DNA of 64,000 bases, taken from assembly GCA_013407085.1 (NCBI GenBank), contig JACCGJ010001548.1, forward strand, positions 1 through 64,000, read 5' to 3'. This document shows positions 20,960 to 31,918 of this stretch, in pieces. The notes beneath the pieces were generated by a model. That model saw only the letters and a program-made list of their open reading frames with translations, was not told the DNA's origin and made no database searches. Made by a program: the position numbers and the translations under genes. The stretch's first letter is position 1. Every line of letters begins with the position of its first letter. This DNA is from Atriophallophorus winterbourni (lineage: Eukaryota; Platyhelminthes; Trematoda; Plagiorchiida; Microphallidae).

Positions 20960-21556
20960 TTGCGGAAATTGAAGAACGTGAAGATCGAAGAGGACGAACT
21001 AATGGTTTCTTTCGACGTAAAGGCACTATTCACGTCAATCGACAGAACACTCGCCAAGCAAACTATATCATCGTTACTCAATGGAAAAGGAACGGAACAT
21101 GATGGAAATCGATTGACGCACGAAAGTTTGATGGAACTGATCGAGATGTGTCTCCAAACATACTTGAACTTGAATGGAAATATATTTGAACAAATCCGAG
21201 GAACGCCAATAGGATCACCGATTTCCAGCTAAGTTGCTGAGGCAGTTATGCAACGTTTGGAACAAATTGCCCTGCCAATAATCCTACCAAAATTATTGAT
21301 CCACTACGTAGACGAAACCTTCTTGGATGAATCACAGCTATTGTGTATTTACTGGAATCCAATTTACAAAGAAACTGAAGTTGACGGCTGTTTACCATTT
21401 CTGGATGTTCCAGTGAAACAGACAAGCGATGGAACGTTAGAGACCAGCTTCTACCGGAAAACCACACACACGAATTTATTACTGAACTTTCACAGCAAGC
21501 ACCCGAACACTCAGAAGAACAGTTGCGTCAGAACCCTATTCAAAAAAGCGTCATAC
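20960..21556 (+). pseudogene. Penelope-like reverse transcriptase
   Basis: The frame reads EEDELMVSFDVKALFTSID (motif A), FEQIRGTPIGSPISS (motif B), then after a TAA at 21231 LLIHYVDETFL (motif C; YVDE where YVDD is usual). Later come CLPFLDVPVKQTSDGTLETS and FYRKTTHTNLLLNFHSKHP. The order matches PLE RT. The altered second Asp and the stop make it inactive. Confidence 0.85.
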
Positions 21557-21857
21557 CACTAAGTATGTATACCACAATAACAGTATGCATAGTAATATGC
21601 TTCATTTATGTTGTATATATATTTCGATGGTGTGTATTAATAGTTTTCAAATATAATTTTTTTACATTAAAAAGACCCGTTATGACAATATTACTTAGGT
21701 ATGGTATGATAGTATGAAATCACAAGCCTGATCCAGGCAAAGTGCCGCACTGTCAGAGACTGTCAGGTTGCCCAGGCCAAGACAGACATTACTTAGAGGG
21801 CGTTCACACAACTGACCTAGTTGTTGTTGAACATTACTTCACCACAAATGGTATGAA
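21557..21857 (+). repeat. 300-bp repeat, copy A, inside the Penelope-like element
   Basis: This segment is nearly identical by eye to 27019-27337 apart from a ~22-bp deletion here and about a dozen substitutions. It has an AT-rich first half, then the head of the SINE-like family (cacaagcctgatccaggc). It replaces or interrupts PLE coding sequence between the RT and GIY-YIG parts. Confidence 0.8.
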
Positions 21858-22300
21858 AGCAACTCTGCCTTATATCCAACATATCTCTGAAATCGCTGCA
21901 CGGGTACTTCGGCCACTTGGAATCGACATCGCGTATAAACCAGCATCAAAACTTCGCAACCACTCCAACAACACAAAAGACAAAATGGCAAAAGAAGAAC
22001 AGTCGAATATTGTCTACAAGATTTCATGCAGAGACTGCGAAAAGAACTACGTCGGACAAACAGGCCGCAAAATCAGCACAAGACTACATGAACACTAGTT
22101 GGACGTACTCAGATATGACCGGAATTCACTGATTTCAATACATATTGATCAATTCGAGCATCATTTCGACAGGGACCGCACAAGAATATTAGCCAGAGGA
22201 AACGACCGACGGGAGCGAGAATTCCTGGAAGCGTGGCACTCAACAACAAATTCAGTTAACCAGCATCTTTAACTGGCTGCAACATATTGACCAATGATAA
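21858..22300 (+). pseudogene. Penelope-like GIY-YIG endonuclease and tail
   Basis: LPYIQHISEIAARVLRPLGI is the linker typical before the endonuclease. NIVYKISCRDCEKNYVGQTG is the GIY-YIG core with an internal Cys pair, then KISTRLHEH. After a TAG at 22096 the sequence resumes with EFLEAWHS and SVNQHL near 22210-22270. The endonuclease nicks target DNA during PLE insertion. Confidence 0.85.
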
Positions 22301-22799
22301 ACAGCTCACGGAGAAGGCATAACATTAACTCGACTAATCCGCGGGAGTGACGTGGCGATCATCGAACATTTCGAACGGACAGAAAATACTTATTGTCACT
22401 GTGTGTGCTTGTTTGCTGCTTTCCCCAATAAGAAATTCTGAACGCTCGGTTGACTCGTTGGTCACTTAATGTCATGTGCAAATTGAACTGAACTAAAATA
22501 AAAATCTGAGCCGTCTTTTTAACATGTTTGACTCTCTCATGATGATATCGATACGGATACTGATTACGTTTTATCACGCGATTAGTAGATGACGCAAATT
22601 TCCCGTATTTCCTTTGGTTGTATGAGATGAGCATTCATAAGCCTTTTGTAAACAAATCTCAGGATCGACGTTGAGTCAACTTATTAACAATCAACACAAG
22701 CCAATAATATGAGCGCTCCATTCCGTTTCCGTAACAGGGCGCCATTTCAAATTTCTTTTTCTATGATGATTTAAATAGTGCAACTTAATTCTCAACGCG
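22301..22799. other. Upstream region of GSK3 with a LINE 3' UTR scrap
   Basis: 22400-22495 is a fragment of the LINE 3' UTR repeat also found at 50080-50200. The ~300 bp before the GSK3 ATG at 22800 must hold 5' UTR or promoter. I see no clear TATA box or initiator. Confidence 0.45.
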
Positions 22800-23009
22800 A
22801 TGTCTGCATTATCTTCATTAGAAAAGGATAATAATAAAGTTGTCACTGTATCTGCACATTGTGGACAAAGCGAGAAAACTAAGGAGATTTCCTATACTGA
22901 CACTAAAGTTATCGGAAACGGATCATTTGGTGTCGTTTACCAAGCCAGATTATGCGATACTGACGAGATTGTCGCTGTGAAAAAGGTGTTACAAGATAAA
23001 AGATTCAAG
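22800..23009 (+). CDS. GSK3: Glycogen synthase kinase 3, coding exon 1
   Basis: This exon encodes residues 1-70 of a GSK3 Ser/Thr kinase, the Wnt-pathway and glycogen-metabolism kinase of the CMGC group. Residues 30-36 read ISYTDTK, and the glycine-rich ATP loop is [13 protein letters not shown] at 37-49. [13 protein letters not shown] (58-70) supplies the catalytic lysine, Lys61. The N-terminus is short and I do not see the regulatory Ser-9 RPRTTSF motif of vertebrate GSK3-beta. The ATG at 22800 is the only in-frame start near the conserved part. The exon ends in phase 0 at a gtaatt donor. Gene identity is secure; which paralogue is not. Confidence 0.93.
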
Positions 23010-23894
23010 GTAATTTCGCTGTGCGTTGATTTTTTAAGTGTTTTTCATGGAATTTGAGTGTCTAATTCATTTCATATCGTTAAGCGAAAACGTTCAATGC
23101 CGACGTTTGTGTTTTCAATAAACTTTTTCCCAATTTATCACAAATAGCTTGTTTCGGGTGCTTAAAACTTGGGTAGATAGCTTTAGTAATTTCTGGAAAA
23201 GAATGGAACTTGAATTGGTTTGTTTTGTGGTTGGTTAGTAATTGGACTTGAACCATTAGGTTTTTAATGTGTTCGTGTATACCTGTCATTTCAAGTGTTA
23301 TGGAGTGTTATTTAAACCGTGACAATAAAAGGCGCATAGTAAATACTGCTGTTGCTGCCGTAATAATCCGGAAAACTTAATTATTCATGATAATTTAAGA
23401 GTAATTAGCGCGCTTCAAATTACAGTCCGGTACCGGTGATAAATAAATTCAGCGTAGCGTTACATGCACAGAAAAGAAGTCATCATCATCTAACTGAATA
23501 AGTGGTACTACACCATTGCATATTCATACGTGCAGGGCAAACGTGACTACTGGTTTCCGCATGTAGCGCACTCTCAGTCGCAAATATGTCTAGCGCGGTG
23601 TTACCTGTGCAACACAAAAATAATCCATCGCCTTTGTTTGCCACTCCTAACTCGCAATGACGTCATTGTAAGGGTGACCAGACTCTGACTTGGCTCAAAC
23701 AGGTTAGGTCTTTGACCATCAAACCAGCTGAAATTGGGGCGACGCATCTCTCGGGCTGAGGCCGCAGTGTCTTCTTTCTCTTCGTGATAGGGCTTACATA
23801 GTCTTCAATGGCGTTCTTGTTATAGGCATTTTCTTGGTACGTTTGATTGGTATTGTATGTTTTCAAGTTGATTGGCGGGTAAGGTTTGTTATCA
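23010..23894. other. GSK3 intron 1, first part
   Basis: No exon or recognisable element. A minus frame at 23663-24019 extends into the next repeat and is described there. Confidence 0.45.
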
Positions 23895-24055
23895 TGTGTG
23901 ACGCTGAAAGCCGCAAGGTAGCTGTCATACCGATGTCGCTCTACTTGTTTACAACATTCGATTGAATGCCTGCTTAATTCGAGGTGTAGGCACCTTATCC
24001 CATAATGTACCTTCTTCATGGTATACTTGTTGGTACATTGTCTGTAAAGACTTGT

Positions 24056-24087
<32 letters not shown>

Positions 24088-24240
24088 CCCAGTGGGCACG
24101 TGTCTACTATGCAGGTTCAGTAGCATTTTAAGTTCCACCTTTGCACAGCATTTTAGAATGTTTACTGTCATGGTTACATGGCAATTATACACTCGGTGTT
24201 TGTTGCCGGTGTAATGCTATCCATGAGACTGTGTTTTAAC
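23895..24240 (-). repeat. Unclassified dispersed repeat with coding-like content, copy 1
   Basis: On the minus strand this matches 27540-27760, 34632-34815 and 35640-35800 (all +), sharing blocks such as ggtgcctacacctcgaat and gagcgacatc. A minus frame reading through it (24019-23663) includes QVERHRYDSYLAAFSVTHDN and YQENAYNKNAIEDY. Similar peptides can be read at 27700-27850, so the repeat derives from a coding element I cannot name. Confidence 0.55.
24057..24086 (+). repeat. (TAA)10 microsatellite
   Basis: Ten uninterrupted TAA units lie inside the dispersed repeat. Confidence 0.95.
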
Positions 24241-24659
24241 GCGGTGCGATGGTTTGTAAAACTTCATGTCCCACGGAGCTGTATTGGTGGTGGAAATGAC
24301 TGCCGCTCCTGTACCTCTATAAACTGATCATGCTCTTGCGTGATATAGATTCTCGTTAAAGTTATCCGGTACGAAGACTTCGAATGAGAAACGCAATGCA
24401 GTCAAAATATTATTTCAGTCTGCAGTCAATTAAAATTATGGGACCAGCTTGAGTAAATCACTCCCAGTTGCTCAGTGTGAAACCACCGATGAAAGATGGA
24501 ACACGATAGCGGTGATTATGCGGGACGCCGCAGTATCAGCCTGTGAGACTACACAATCTGCTCCATAGTCTCACTGGATTTCACAGAGCTCTATTGAAAT
24601 TCTTTACCATCGCCGCCAAATATCTTCTGGTCCCAAACACAATAGATAGCGTAGACCCG

Positions 24660-26130
24660 CAAGGAATAAACTTACGCGGAGAAAAAGATTAGACGGAAAA
24701 AATGGTGGCTAAATAAACTCGAAAAAGTGGAATTAGCAAATAATTCTGGTAACGTGCGAAAACTGATTAGCTTATTCGATCGACGGATCCTAAGAACAAA
24801 GGTGTGAGTAAGACTACCACTAATATAAATCGCCGCCGCACATGCTGGGCAGAACATTTTCAAAAGGAATTTAGCTGGTCGCCAGCAACGGATTCATAGC
24901 CTTACTTAACACAGTATTATCCTTGGCCTGTTAGCTTAGATCATCCTAGTGATTCAGAGATTAAATAATGTATTGAATCCGTGAAGCGATTCAATCCTTC
25001 TGGCCCCGATGGCATAACACCTGTTATGTTTAAGGTAGCCAAATGGTAGTCCATACATTATTCAATCTCCTTCGTACTTACTTACTTTTGTGCGTGATGT
25101 GTGGCTGTCAGAATCCACCCCTCAGAGTTGGTAAGAATCGTTATTATACCGAAATAAAAAGGGTGTTCGAAGTTCCCGTTCTAATAATCGTGGGATACGT
25201 CTCGCTCTAATGATTTCGGAGATTATTAGCTTCCAATGCCTTCGAAGATTAACATCGCATAGGCAATAACAGATCCAAGAGCAGCAAGCTAGCTTTCGGT
25301 CTGGCAGAGTCTATTGACCACATTTTTACTCTTCACTAGATCTTGAAACTGCCGCCCGCTGACAATTGCCATCTTTTTAATCTTCAAACGGGAATTTGAT
25401 TCAGTCGATCGAAATGTCCTGTTTAACATCTTGCTGTGCAAAAGCATGTCAACATACTGCGTAAAATGTATGATCATCCTAATGCGTTAGAGTTTACAGC
25501 GACCTTTCGCCGAAATTCCCCACCGCAAGCGGTGTCGAACAACGATGTCCGATGTCTCCTTTTCTGTTCATTGTTTCAATTGATGCCATCATGGAATTGT
25601 GCAGCGATGGAACACCAGCTTTTGCAATACACTTATTGCAAGGTGGCAAGCTTCTCGATTTCGAATTTGCTGATGATATAGCTCTGCTCTTTGGCTCGTA
25701 CACAGATGCACAGTTGATACTGAACAAGGTACCTAGTATTGTGTCCACATTTGGAATGAGTTTTGCATCTTCTAAGTGCAGTGTCATGCTGCAAGACATC
25801 GACTTATCAAACACCACATTATTGCTTATCGGGCGCTTGAAATTATAGATCGTTAAACGTATATTGGCAGTTGTCGTAATAATTATGCATCGTTAGATGA
25901 CGAGGTATTGGCACGCATTTGCAAGGCGACCTTAACCTTTCGCAACTTAAACTACCTCTTGCGTCAGTAAGGATTGTCGGTGCTACTCAAAGGTATAGTC
26001 TACAAAGCGGTAGTTAGGGCTGTATAACTGTATTGGTGCGAAACTTGGACCTTAGGTAAAGAACACATTCGATGTCTCCAAGCATTTGACAACCGCAGCA
26101 TTTTGGGAGTTGATGATAATGGTGATGTAA
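24660..26130 (+). mobile_element. LINE fragment (RTE-like family B)
   Basis: The plus strand shows FNPSGPDGITPVMFKVAKW (24990-25050), GVEQRCPMSPFLFIVSIDA (25530-25600) and LDFEFADDIALLFGSYTDA (25650-25710, FADD motif C). It ends with YKAVVRAV and a CETW motif (25998-26050). The same family lies inverted at 28590-29600. Stops occur throughout. Confidence 0.8.
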
Positions 26131-26404
26131 CACCATCATAATATGCGTATTTTCAGTAAGTGTTACACTGAACCTCGGCGAATAAACTTTGACAAACGTA
26201 ATTACACTGCTACGGCATTTTCATGAAAGAATCCAAATAAGTTCGCTACTACTTGGATCTCAACGTTTAGAAAGCTGTTTTGCTTTGCAAAGCGAAATGT
26301 ATGCAAGAAAATCACGTCCAAGCCGATCCTTTACCAAAGTAGTACGAGAGACACTTGCAACTCAGGCTAACTGTCACACTATTATAGACTGCGCCAATGG
26401 CTGA
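26131..26404. other. GSK3 intron 1 spacer
   Basis: A 71-codon frame at 26189-26404 has no recognisable motif. Confidence 0.4.
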
Positions 26405-26745
26405 GATACTGTCAGGTTGTTTTGATGTACTAATGCTTGGGAACCGCGTCTCTTGTAAGGCAGTTACGTTGACCATTTGCTCGTTAACGATATCTGGCTT
26501 CCTTCCTTCTTTTGTTGTTCAGGTCGTCATCACGATGTCCTACATGCATTGGCCGGACCTTACAGGTTAACAGTTGTAGAGCAGTTTTCGAATACACATG
26601 AAGTATAAATCCGATATCTATATTCTGTTGATGCAGCCTATCTAGATTATGAGATGAAAAATAATTTAATCTAATGTATTGTGGCGCACACATCCCGAAC
26701 ATGTACATTCCACAACCGGTTTCTGTCGGTTTGCCGTCATCAGTA
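26405..26745 (-). mobile_element. 5' fragment of an endonuclease-type LINE plus hammerhead-like motif
   Basis: The minus strand of 26410-26580 parallels 19390-19560, the endonuclease start of the second non-LTR element, including the region encoding the QETR motif. 26711-26743 carries copy 2 of the CTGATGA...GAAA motif on the minus strand. Confidence 0.55.
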
Positions 26746-27018
26746 AGATAAATTTCCGTGAGCCATGAAACAGTAGTAAAGTGGTTAACATTTATGCTTA
26801 ATTTATGTTATTTTTTTAATCTACTAAATATAATATCAAGAAGTTGCCATTAAATTAGGTAATACATTTAGATCCCTGGAACATTAGGGTTGCATTGTAA
26901 AATTCCCTAATAGGTACATTCACAGTTTTTGGGTTCTCATTCTACAATTCTTTTGATCTATCAAATTTATAAAATTCTTATTTCTTGTTAGAAAGGTGAC
27001 GTTATTTGGTTTTTTCTT
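26746..27018. other. GSK3 intron 1, AT-rich spacer
   Basis: Strongly AT-rich with no features seen. Confidence 0.5.
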
Positions 27019-27337
27019 CACTAAGTATGTATACCACAATAACAGTATGCATAGTAATATGCTTCATTTATGTTGTATATATATTTCGCTGGTGTGTATT
27101 AATAGTTTTCAAATATAATTTTTTTACATTAAAAAGACCCGTTATGACAATATTACTTAGGTATGGTATGATGGTATGAAATCACAAGCCTGATCCAGGC
27201 AAAGTACCGCACTGTCAGAGACTTCACGCGGGCTAATATACTCTCAGGTTGCCCAGGCCAAGACACATATTACTTGGAGGGTGTTCACACAAATGACCTA
27301 GTTGTTGTTGAACATTACTTCACCACAAATAGTATGA
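27019..27337 (+). repeat. 300-bp repeat, copy B
   Basis: Near-identical to 21557-21857. This copy retains the ~22-bp segment (acttcacgcgggctaatata) missing from copy A. A partial SINE-like head follows at 27338-27390. Confidence 0.8.
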
Positions 27338-27539
27338 AAGCACAAGCCTGATCCAGGCATAGTGCCGCACAGTCAGAGAATGCAGCAGAAATGATGAATC
27401 TCGATCGATTACGATATGAAAATTCCACGCCATTCTTGTATTTTTCAAAGCTACCGAATTTCATTAGGTTTCTGAAGCTAAAATTAAACATAACCGGGAC
27501 GGCTTATTCCCCACATGAATCAAAATTTCAAATGCAAAT

Positions 27540-27760
27540 CATTATTATCTCAGACAGCACGTACCGGATGCTTAACTGCCACACAGCCATGAGAAAGTAA
27601 TATCCTAAAAATAGGGAAAGGTGGGACTTAAATAGCTACGGATTCTATAGAAGATTAAGCACAAACAAACTGGGATGAGGTGTCTACACCTCGAATGGAA
27701 CATGCATTCAAACAAGTTTGGTGAACGAGTAGAGCAACATCAGCATTGTGGCTTTGACTG
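27540..27760 (+). repeat. Unclassified dispersed repeat, copy 2
   Basis: Matches 34632-34815 closely (shared gattctatagaagattaag and ggaacatgcattcaa) and 23895-24240 in inverted orientation. Confidence 0.65.
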
Positions 27761-28589
27761 CCATGCATAATAAAAAACTTTCCATTCATTCTACTCGAAA
27801 GCATACAAGGTTAAGCAAACACACCAAGAAAATGTTTAATGCGAGACCTCCTTTGAACACAATTTCGGGACTAATAGTAAGGTGTTTTTAGCTGCATATG
27901 CCAGGTGAGGTTTACCACCAACGTGATTTAACGCCATCGAGATGTGGCACGTCGCAAAAAACAGAATCCGTTTCGGAAATTAGGTGGTCGGCATCCGTTT
28001 AAACGACCAATTAGCATAACCTATGCAGGTGATCTGCTTCTCCATTCCAACCTTACTACCGAACAACTATTTGGGAGCAGCGGTGCCCGTATGAATGTAA
28101 CAAGCTAACTCCTTATCTACTGTTGCGGAGATATCGTTGTCAAATGCTTGGCGTTGCTGAATGTGTTCTTACGTAGGGTCGCGAAGTTTCACACCCCATA
28201 AAGTAAGACAGCTCGAACTGTCGCTTAGCATACTCTACCTTGAGAACAGAGACAGTCATTCGCGCAGGGGTGATTTAAGTTGCGAAGGTTCCCGTAGCCT
28301 TACAAAAATGCGTGCCCTTACCTCGTTATCTAACGATTGCAGAATTATTGATAAGATACAATTGATTAGTCGATATCCTGCAGTCAGAACACTGCAATTT
28401 GAGGGGGCAAACAACAGGCATTCAAAAATGCGGTCAAAATCCTAGCTAGGCGTTCCAATATCGCCTGCTGCCATCTGGGTACGAGTCGAAAAGCGAAACT
28501 ATGTCATCAGCATCGTCCTATCTGGAGAAGCTCCACCTGTCATGTGCGACTGCGAATGCGGGGACCCTTCGCCTGATATTCCAGGATGA
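27761..28589. other. GSK3 intron 1 spacer
   Basis: 28161-28445 contains a 94-codon frame. It may be LINE debris related to the element that follows, but I do not recognise a domain. Confidence 0.4.
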
Positions 28590-29600
28590 AACGTATGTTT
28601 TTAAAAAATGAACAGAAAAGTTGAGATCGGACATCCTGTTCGGACGTCACTTATGGTGAGAAAAATTGATGAAAGGTTTTTTCTTCTAAATTCTAACGCA
28701 TCCGGACATATGAGTATAAGTTGCACGCAGTATGTTGACATACTTGCGGACGCCTTTGCACAGCAAGGTGTTAAATACGACATTTCGATCGACTAAATCA
28801 AATGCCCGTTTGAAGTCTTAAAAGATAGTATTGTCGCTGTCGATAAGTGTACCGCATTTCTATGATATGTCGAAAAGTAAACATGTGGTCGTCAGCCTCT
28901 GTCAGGCCGGAAGCTAGCTTGTTGCTCTCCAATCTGTTATTGCCTATGCGATGTTAATCTTCGAAGGCATTGGACGCTAATAATCTCGAAATAATGGGAG
29001 TGAGACTTATCCTTCGGTGAATAGGGCAGAAAATTCGCACACCTTTTTAAATATAGGTTTGATTGAATAATGTATGGACTACGATTTGGCCACCTTGAAC
29101 ATAACAGTTGGTATGTCATCGGGGCCAGCAGCCTTGAATCGCTTCATAGATTCGATACATTATTTAATTTCTAGACCACTTGTGTAATCTATGCTAACAG
29201 ACCCAGCATCATTCTGTTTCAAATGAGGCAATGAATCCGTTTCGGGCGCCCGGCTGGATTGTTCTTGTAAATGTTTGGCCCAGCGTTAGAGGCGGCGATT
29301 CTTATTAGTGATAAAAGTACCGTCTGATTCAGCGATAGTCTTACTCACTCCTTTGTCCGTACGATCCGTCGATCGAATACTTGAAGAGTTGCCGCACTTT
29401 ACCAAAATTATTGGCTAATTTCATTTGTTTGAACTCATTTCACCACCATTTGTCTCTGTCTACCTTCAAGCTCCGTGTACGTTCGTTCCTTTCGGGTCTA
29501 CACTCTCTTTTGTGTGCAGGATCAGGTATTCGGCTCGCTCTAGTGTAGAATTTCAATAGAGCGATGTGAAATCCAGTGAGACTTTGAGGTTTATCTTGTA
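28590..29600 (-). mobile_element. LINE fragment (RTE-like family B), inverted copy
   Basis: On the minus strand KRFKAAGPDDIPTVMFKVAK (about 29085-29145) and ISFQCLRRLTSHRQ-type sequence (28937-29000) match 24990-25260 of the plus-strand copy. Several stops are present. The two copies face each other in GSK3 intron 1, about 2.5 kb apart. Confidence 0.7.
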
Positions 29601-30247
29601 TTCCTAAAGGCTGATATTGCGGCGACCCGCATAATCCCTGCTATCTTGTTCCATCTCTCATCCGGTTGCACAGGGAGCAACTGTGAGTAATTTACTAAAG
29701 ATGGTTCTATAAATTTATTGGACTGTAGGCTGAGATGATATTTTGACCGCAATGCGCTTCTCATTCGAAATCTTCGTACCGGAGAACTGACATTCATGGC
29801 TCCGATGTGAGCAGAGCTCCATGGTTTTAGAAAGTGATCTGTAATTTCGCTAATAGAGGATTTTCCAACATGTTCAGCGCGGTTTTTTCTGGATCTGGGA
29901 TTGACAGATGGCGAGTTGTTAAGGGGATGAAGGGTCAGCAACATTTGGACGAGTAGCCCCAGTAGTAGTTTGTATTCGCTTACCTACCCTTCTTTATGCA
30001 GTAGGTAAGGCGACCTTGTTTATGGTGCGCGGCTGCGGATGCACTATGGAATTGGGCTTTGTAGTTATAGTCATGGTTGTATGCGGGCTGGACATAAGAA
30101 CAATTAAGGTTCTCGACCAAAGCCTTTGGCTAAAACACCTGACCCACAAGGCAGCGGGTTGTGTTGAGACCGTATTCATGTGACCTCTATCCATTGACCT
30201 TCCTGATATGAGTGGCTCTGAATGTGCCAGGAGAGCACCTCACAACA
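29601..30247. other. GSK3 intron 1 spacer
   Basis: A 117-codon minus frame at 29591-29944 is probably the 5' continuation of the LINE, but I see no diagnostic motif. The rest is unassigned. Confidence 0.35.
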
Positions 30248-30329
30248 TAGCTCAATAGGTCATGAAGGTACACAAACCGTCGTACCACGTTAAGGTCCAG
30301 TCTCGTGCGATGGTCGGAGGTTCAACTCC
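30248..30329 (+). repeat. tRNA-like SINE or tRNA pseudogene with A and B boxes
   Basis: TAGCTCAATAGG (30248-30259) fits the RNA polymerase III A box. GGTTCAACTCC (30319-30329) fits the B box inside a good T-arm (GGAG-GTTCAAC-TCCC). Spacing is about 60 bases. No 7-bp acceptor stem forms, so it is not an intact tRNA gene. Confidence 0.55.
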
Positions 30330-31057
30330 CACCCGATGCAGAGGATATGCACTGCTGATGAGCTCTAACAACAACGAACTCCGAGTCCAGTGCTTCCATT
30401 ATGAACTGTCGTCATCAAATTTGTGATGGTCTAGAACAAAGTCAAAATGAAGTTCGAACGTCAGGCTTCGGAGAACTTTATGTGATAGGTGGTGATAACC
30501 GCGAAATTAATCGTTTGTTTCCTATTTGTGAGCAGACAATTTTGGATAAACTAGATAATCCAGCTTCGCAACAATTTGCCTTTCTTAAATATTCCATTTG
30601 TTTGCACAACGTGGCTTCAGTTAGCCTTAAACATCGTACAGTTATAGGATTGTTACAAAATTATTTCAAATAATCTACTGTGCTGCGTTTCACTTACTAT
30701 AGGATTTAATTTCCTCATAAAATTATACTTGAAAATACAGCGTATTTGTTTAGAAATAATTTAAGATTGAAGCACAACAGCGAGTATATACTGCTCCTCC
30801 TTTTTATCTGGTGAAACGTCTTTTATTAGTGCCTGGTGATGCAGATCTAGTTTTTCTAGCCTATTTTTCGCGTCCATAAATGTGGTCACAACCAATTAAA
30901 CAACCAGACAACTGCTACTCCATTGCTAATTTTGTCCGTCTATAAAAGCTCATTTGCATGCATCTCCATCACACACACACCCCACGAAGCGAAACTTGTC
31001 TTTCTATGTTAGTATTTAGCCTTTGTTTCATCTAATGCTCTTTTTCTGTCTTGCTAG
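30330..31057. other. GSK3 intron 1, last part
   Basis: A 90-codon plus frame at 30401-30673 is protein-like (VIGGDNREINRLFPICEQTI) but unrecognised; it could be the body of the SINE/LINE unit. 30970-30981 is a short (CA)n. The stretch ends with the acceptor tgtcttgctag at 31047-31057. Confidence 0.4.
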
Positions 31058-31141
31058 AATCGAGAATTGCAGATCATGCGGCAACTCGATCATCCGAACA
31101 TCGTGCAGCTAAAGTACTTCTTTCACATCATGGGCGAACGG
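31058..31141 (+). CDS. GSK3: Glycogen synthase kinase 3, coding exon 2
   Basis: Residues 71-98 read [20 protein letters not shown] then FFHIMGER. Arg72 corresponds to one of the phosphate-pocket arginines that read primed substrates. Glu73 is the helix-C glutamate that pairs with the catalytic lysine. The exon is 84 nt, phase 0 at both ends, between the acceptor ending 31057 and a consensus gtgagt donor at 31142. Confidence 0.93.
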
Positions 31142-31441
31142 GTGAGTTTCTTTTACCTCTAACTTGTGTTCCACCAAGTACATTCCGTAATGCAATCTAT
31201 TTTTGAAGTATTTTGAGCTCATGCGTTGTTTTGCCGAAAAATGATAATAACTAACGACGATATACGCCAAACTCTGCTGTTCAAATTTGAGGTCAAATTG
31301 TAGCGTACTGCTGCTCACATGACGCTAATATGACCATCAGAGCACGCGCCACCAAACCACTCGCGCTTTTGTTGAGCGCCCTTTTATGTTTGCCACGTGA
31401 TGCTTGTCTGGCGTTTTTTCTTGAACTTTAACGCGAATTGT
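31142..31441. other. GSK3 intron 2, first part
   Basis: No feature recognised before the SINE-like array. Confidence 0.5.
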
Positions 31442-31918
31442 CACGGATGTGCAACTGGTACAGTACTTTTGTGCTGTGCGGCTAATACCGTGCTAAATTG
31501 ATTGGCCACTCGTTGTGAGCGGAATGCTGAAACACGCTGGAGTCTCATCTCCATTTCTACTTTCTCCTATCTGTCTAGGTCTGGGCAACCTGACAGTATT
31601 TTGGCCCACGTGCAGTCTCTCTGACTTTGCGCCACTTGGCCTAGATCAGGCTTGTACGCTTATACATAAATGCACGGATGTGCAATCGTGCAGTACTTTG
31701 TGCTGTGCGGCTAACATCGTGCTAAATTGATTGGCCACTGGTAATGAGCTGTATGCTGAAACACGCTGGAATCGCACTACCATTTCCTGTTCTATTTTCT
31801 TTTTCATGTCTGTCTAGGCTTGGGCAACCTGACAGTATCTTAGCCCACGTGCAGTCTCTAACTGTGCGGCACTTTGCCTGCATTAGGTTTGTGTTTTCAT
31901 ACCATACATACATGCAGT
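31442..31918 (-). repeat. SINE-like family: head-to-tail dimer
   Basis: Two consecutive copies (about 31442-31670 and 31671-31918) share gctgtgcggctaac, gctaaattgattggcc, gggcaacctgacagtat and agcccacgtgcagtctct. On this orientation each ends in a GCCTG-hairpin followed by catacata-like repeats. Confidence 0.8.

Larger units (their letters stand above)
20319..22300 (+). mobile_element. Penelope-like retroelement with GIY-YIG domain
   Basis: Order on the plus strand: N-terminal PLE domain, RT, and a GIY-YIG endonuclease with the C-terminal EAWHS tail. These are the diagnostic parts of Penelope-like elements. The copy has lost a block between the N-domain and RT, has frameshifts, and contains a 300-bp repeat at 21557-21857. 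It abuts the 5' UTR of the second non-LTR element with no clear spacer. Confidence 0.85.

Noticed and set aside
30401..30673. 90-codon plus frame in GSK3 intron 1 as a possible alternative exon
   Set aside because: No flanking splice sites join GSK3 in phase, and exon 1 to exon 2 already matches the family without a gap.
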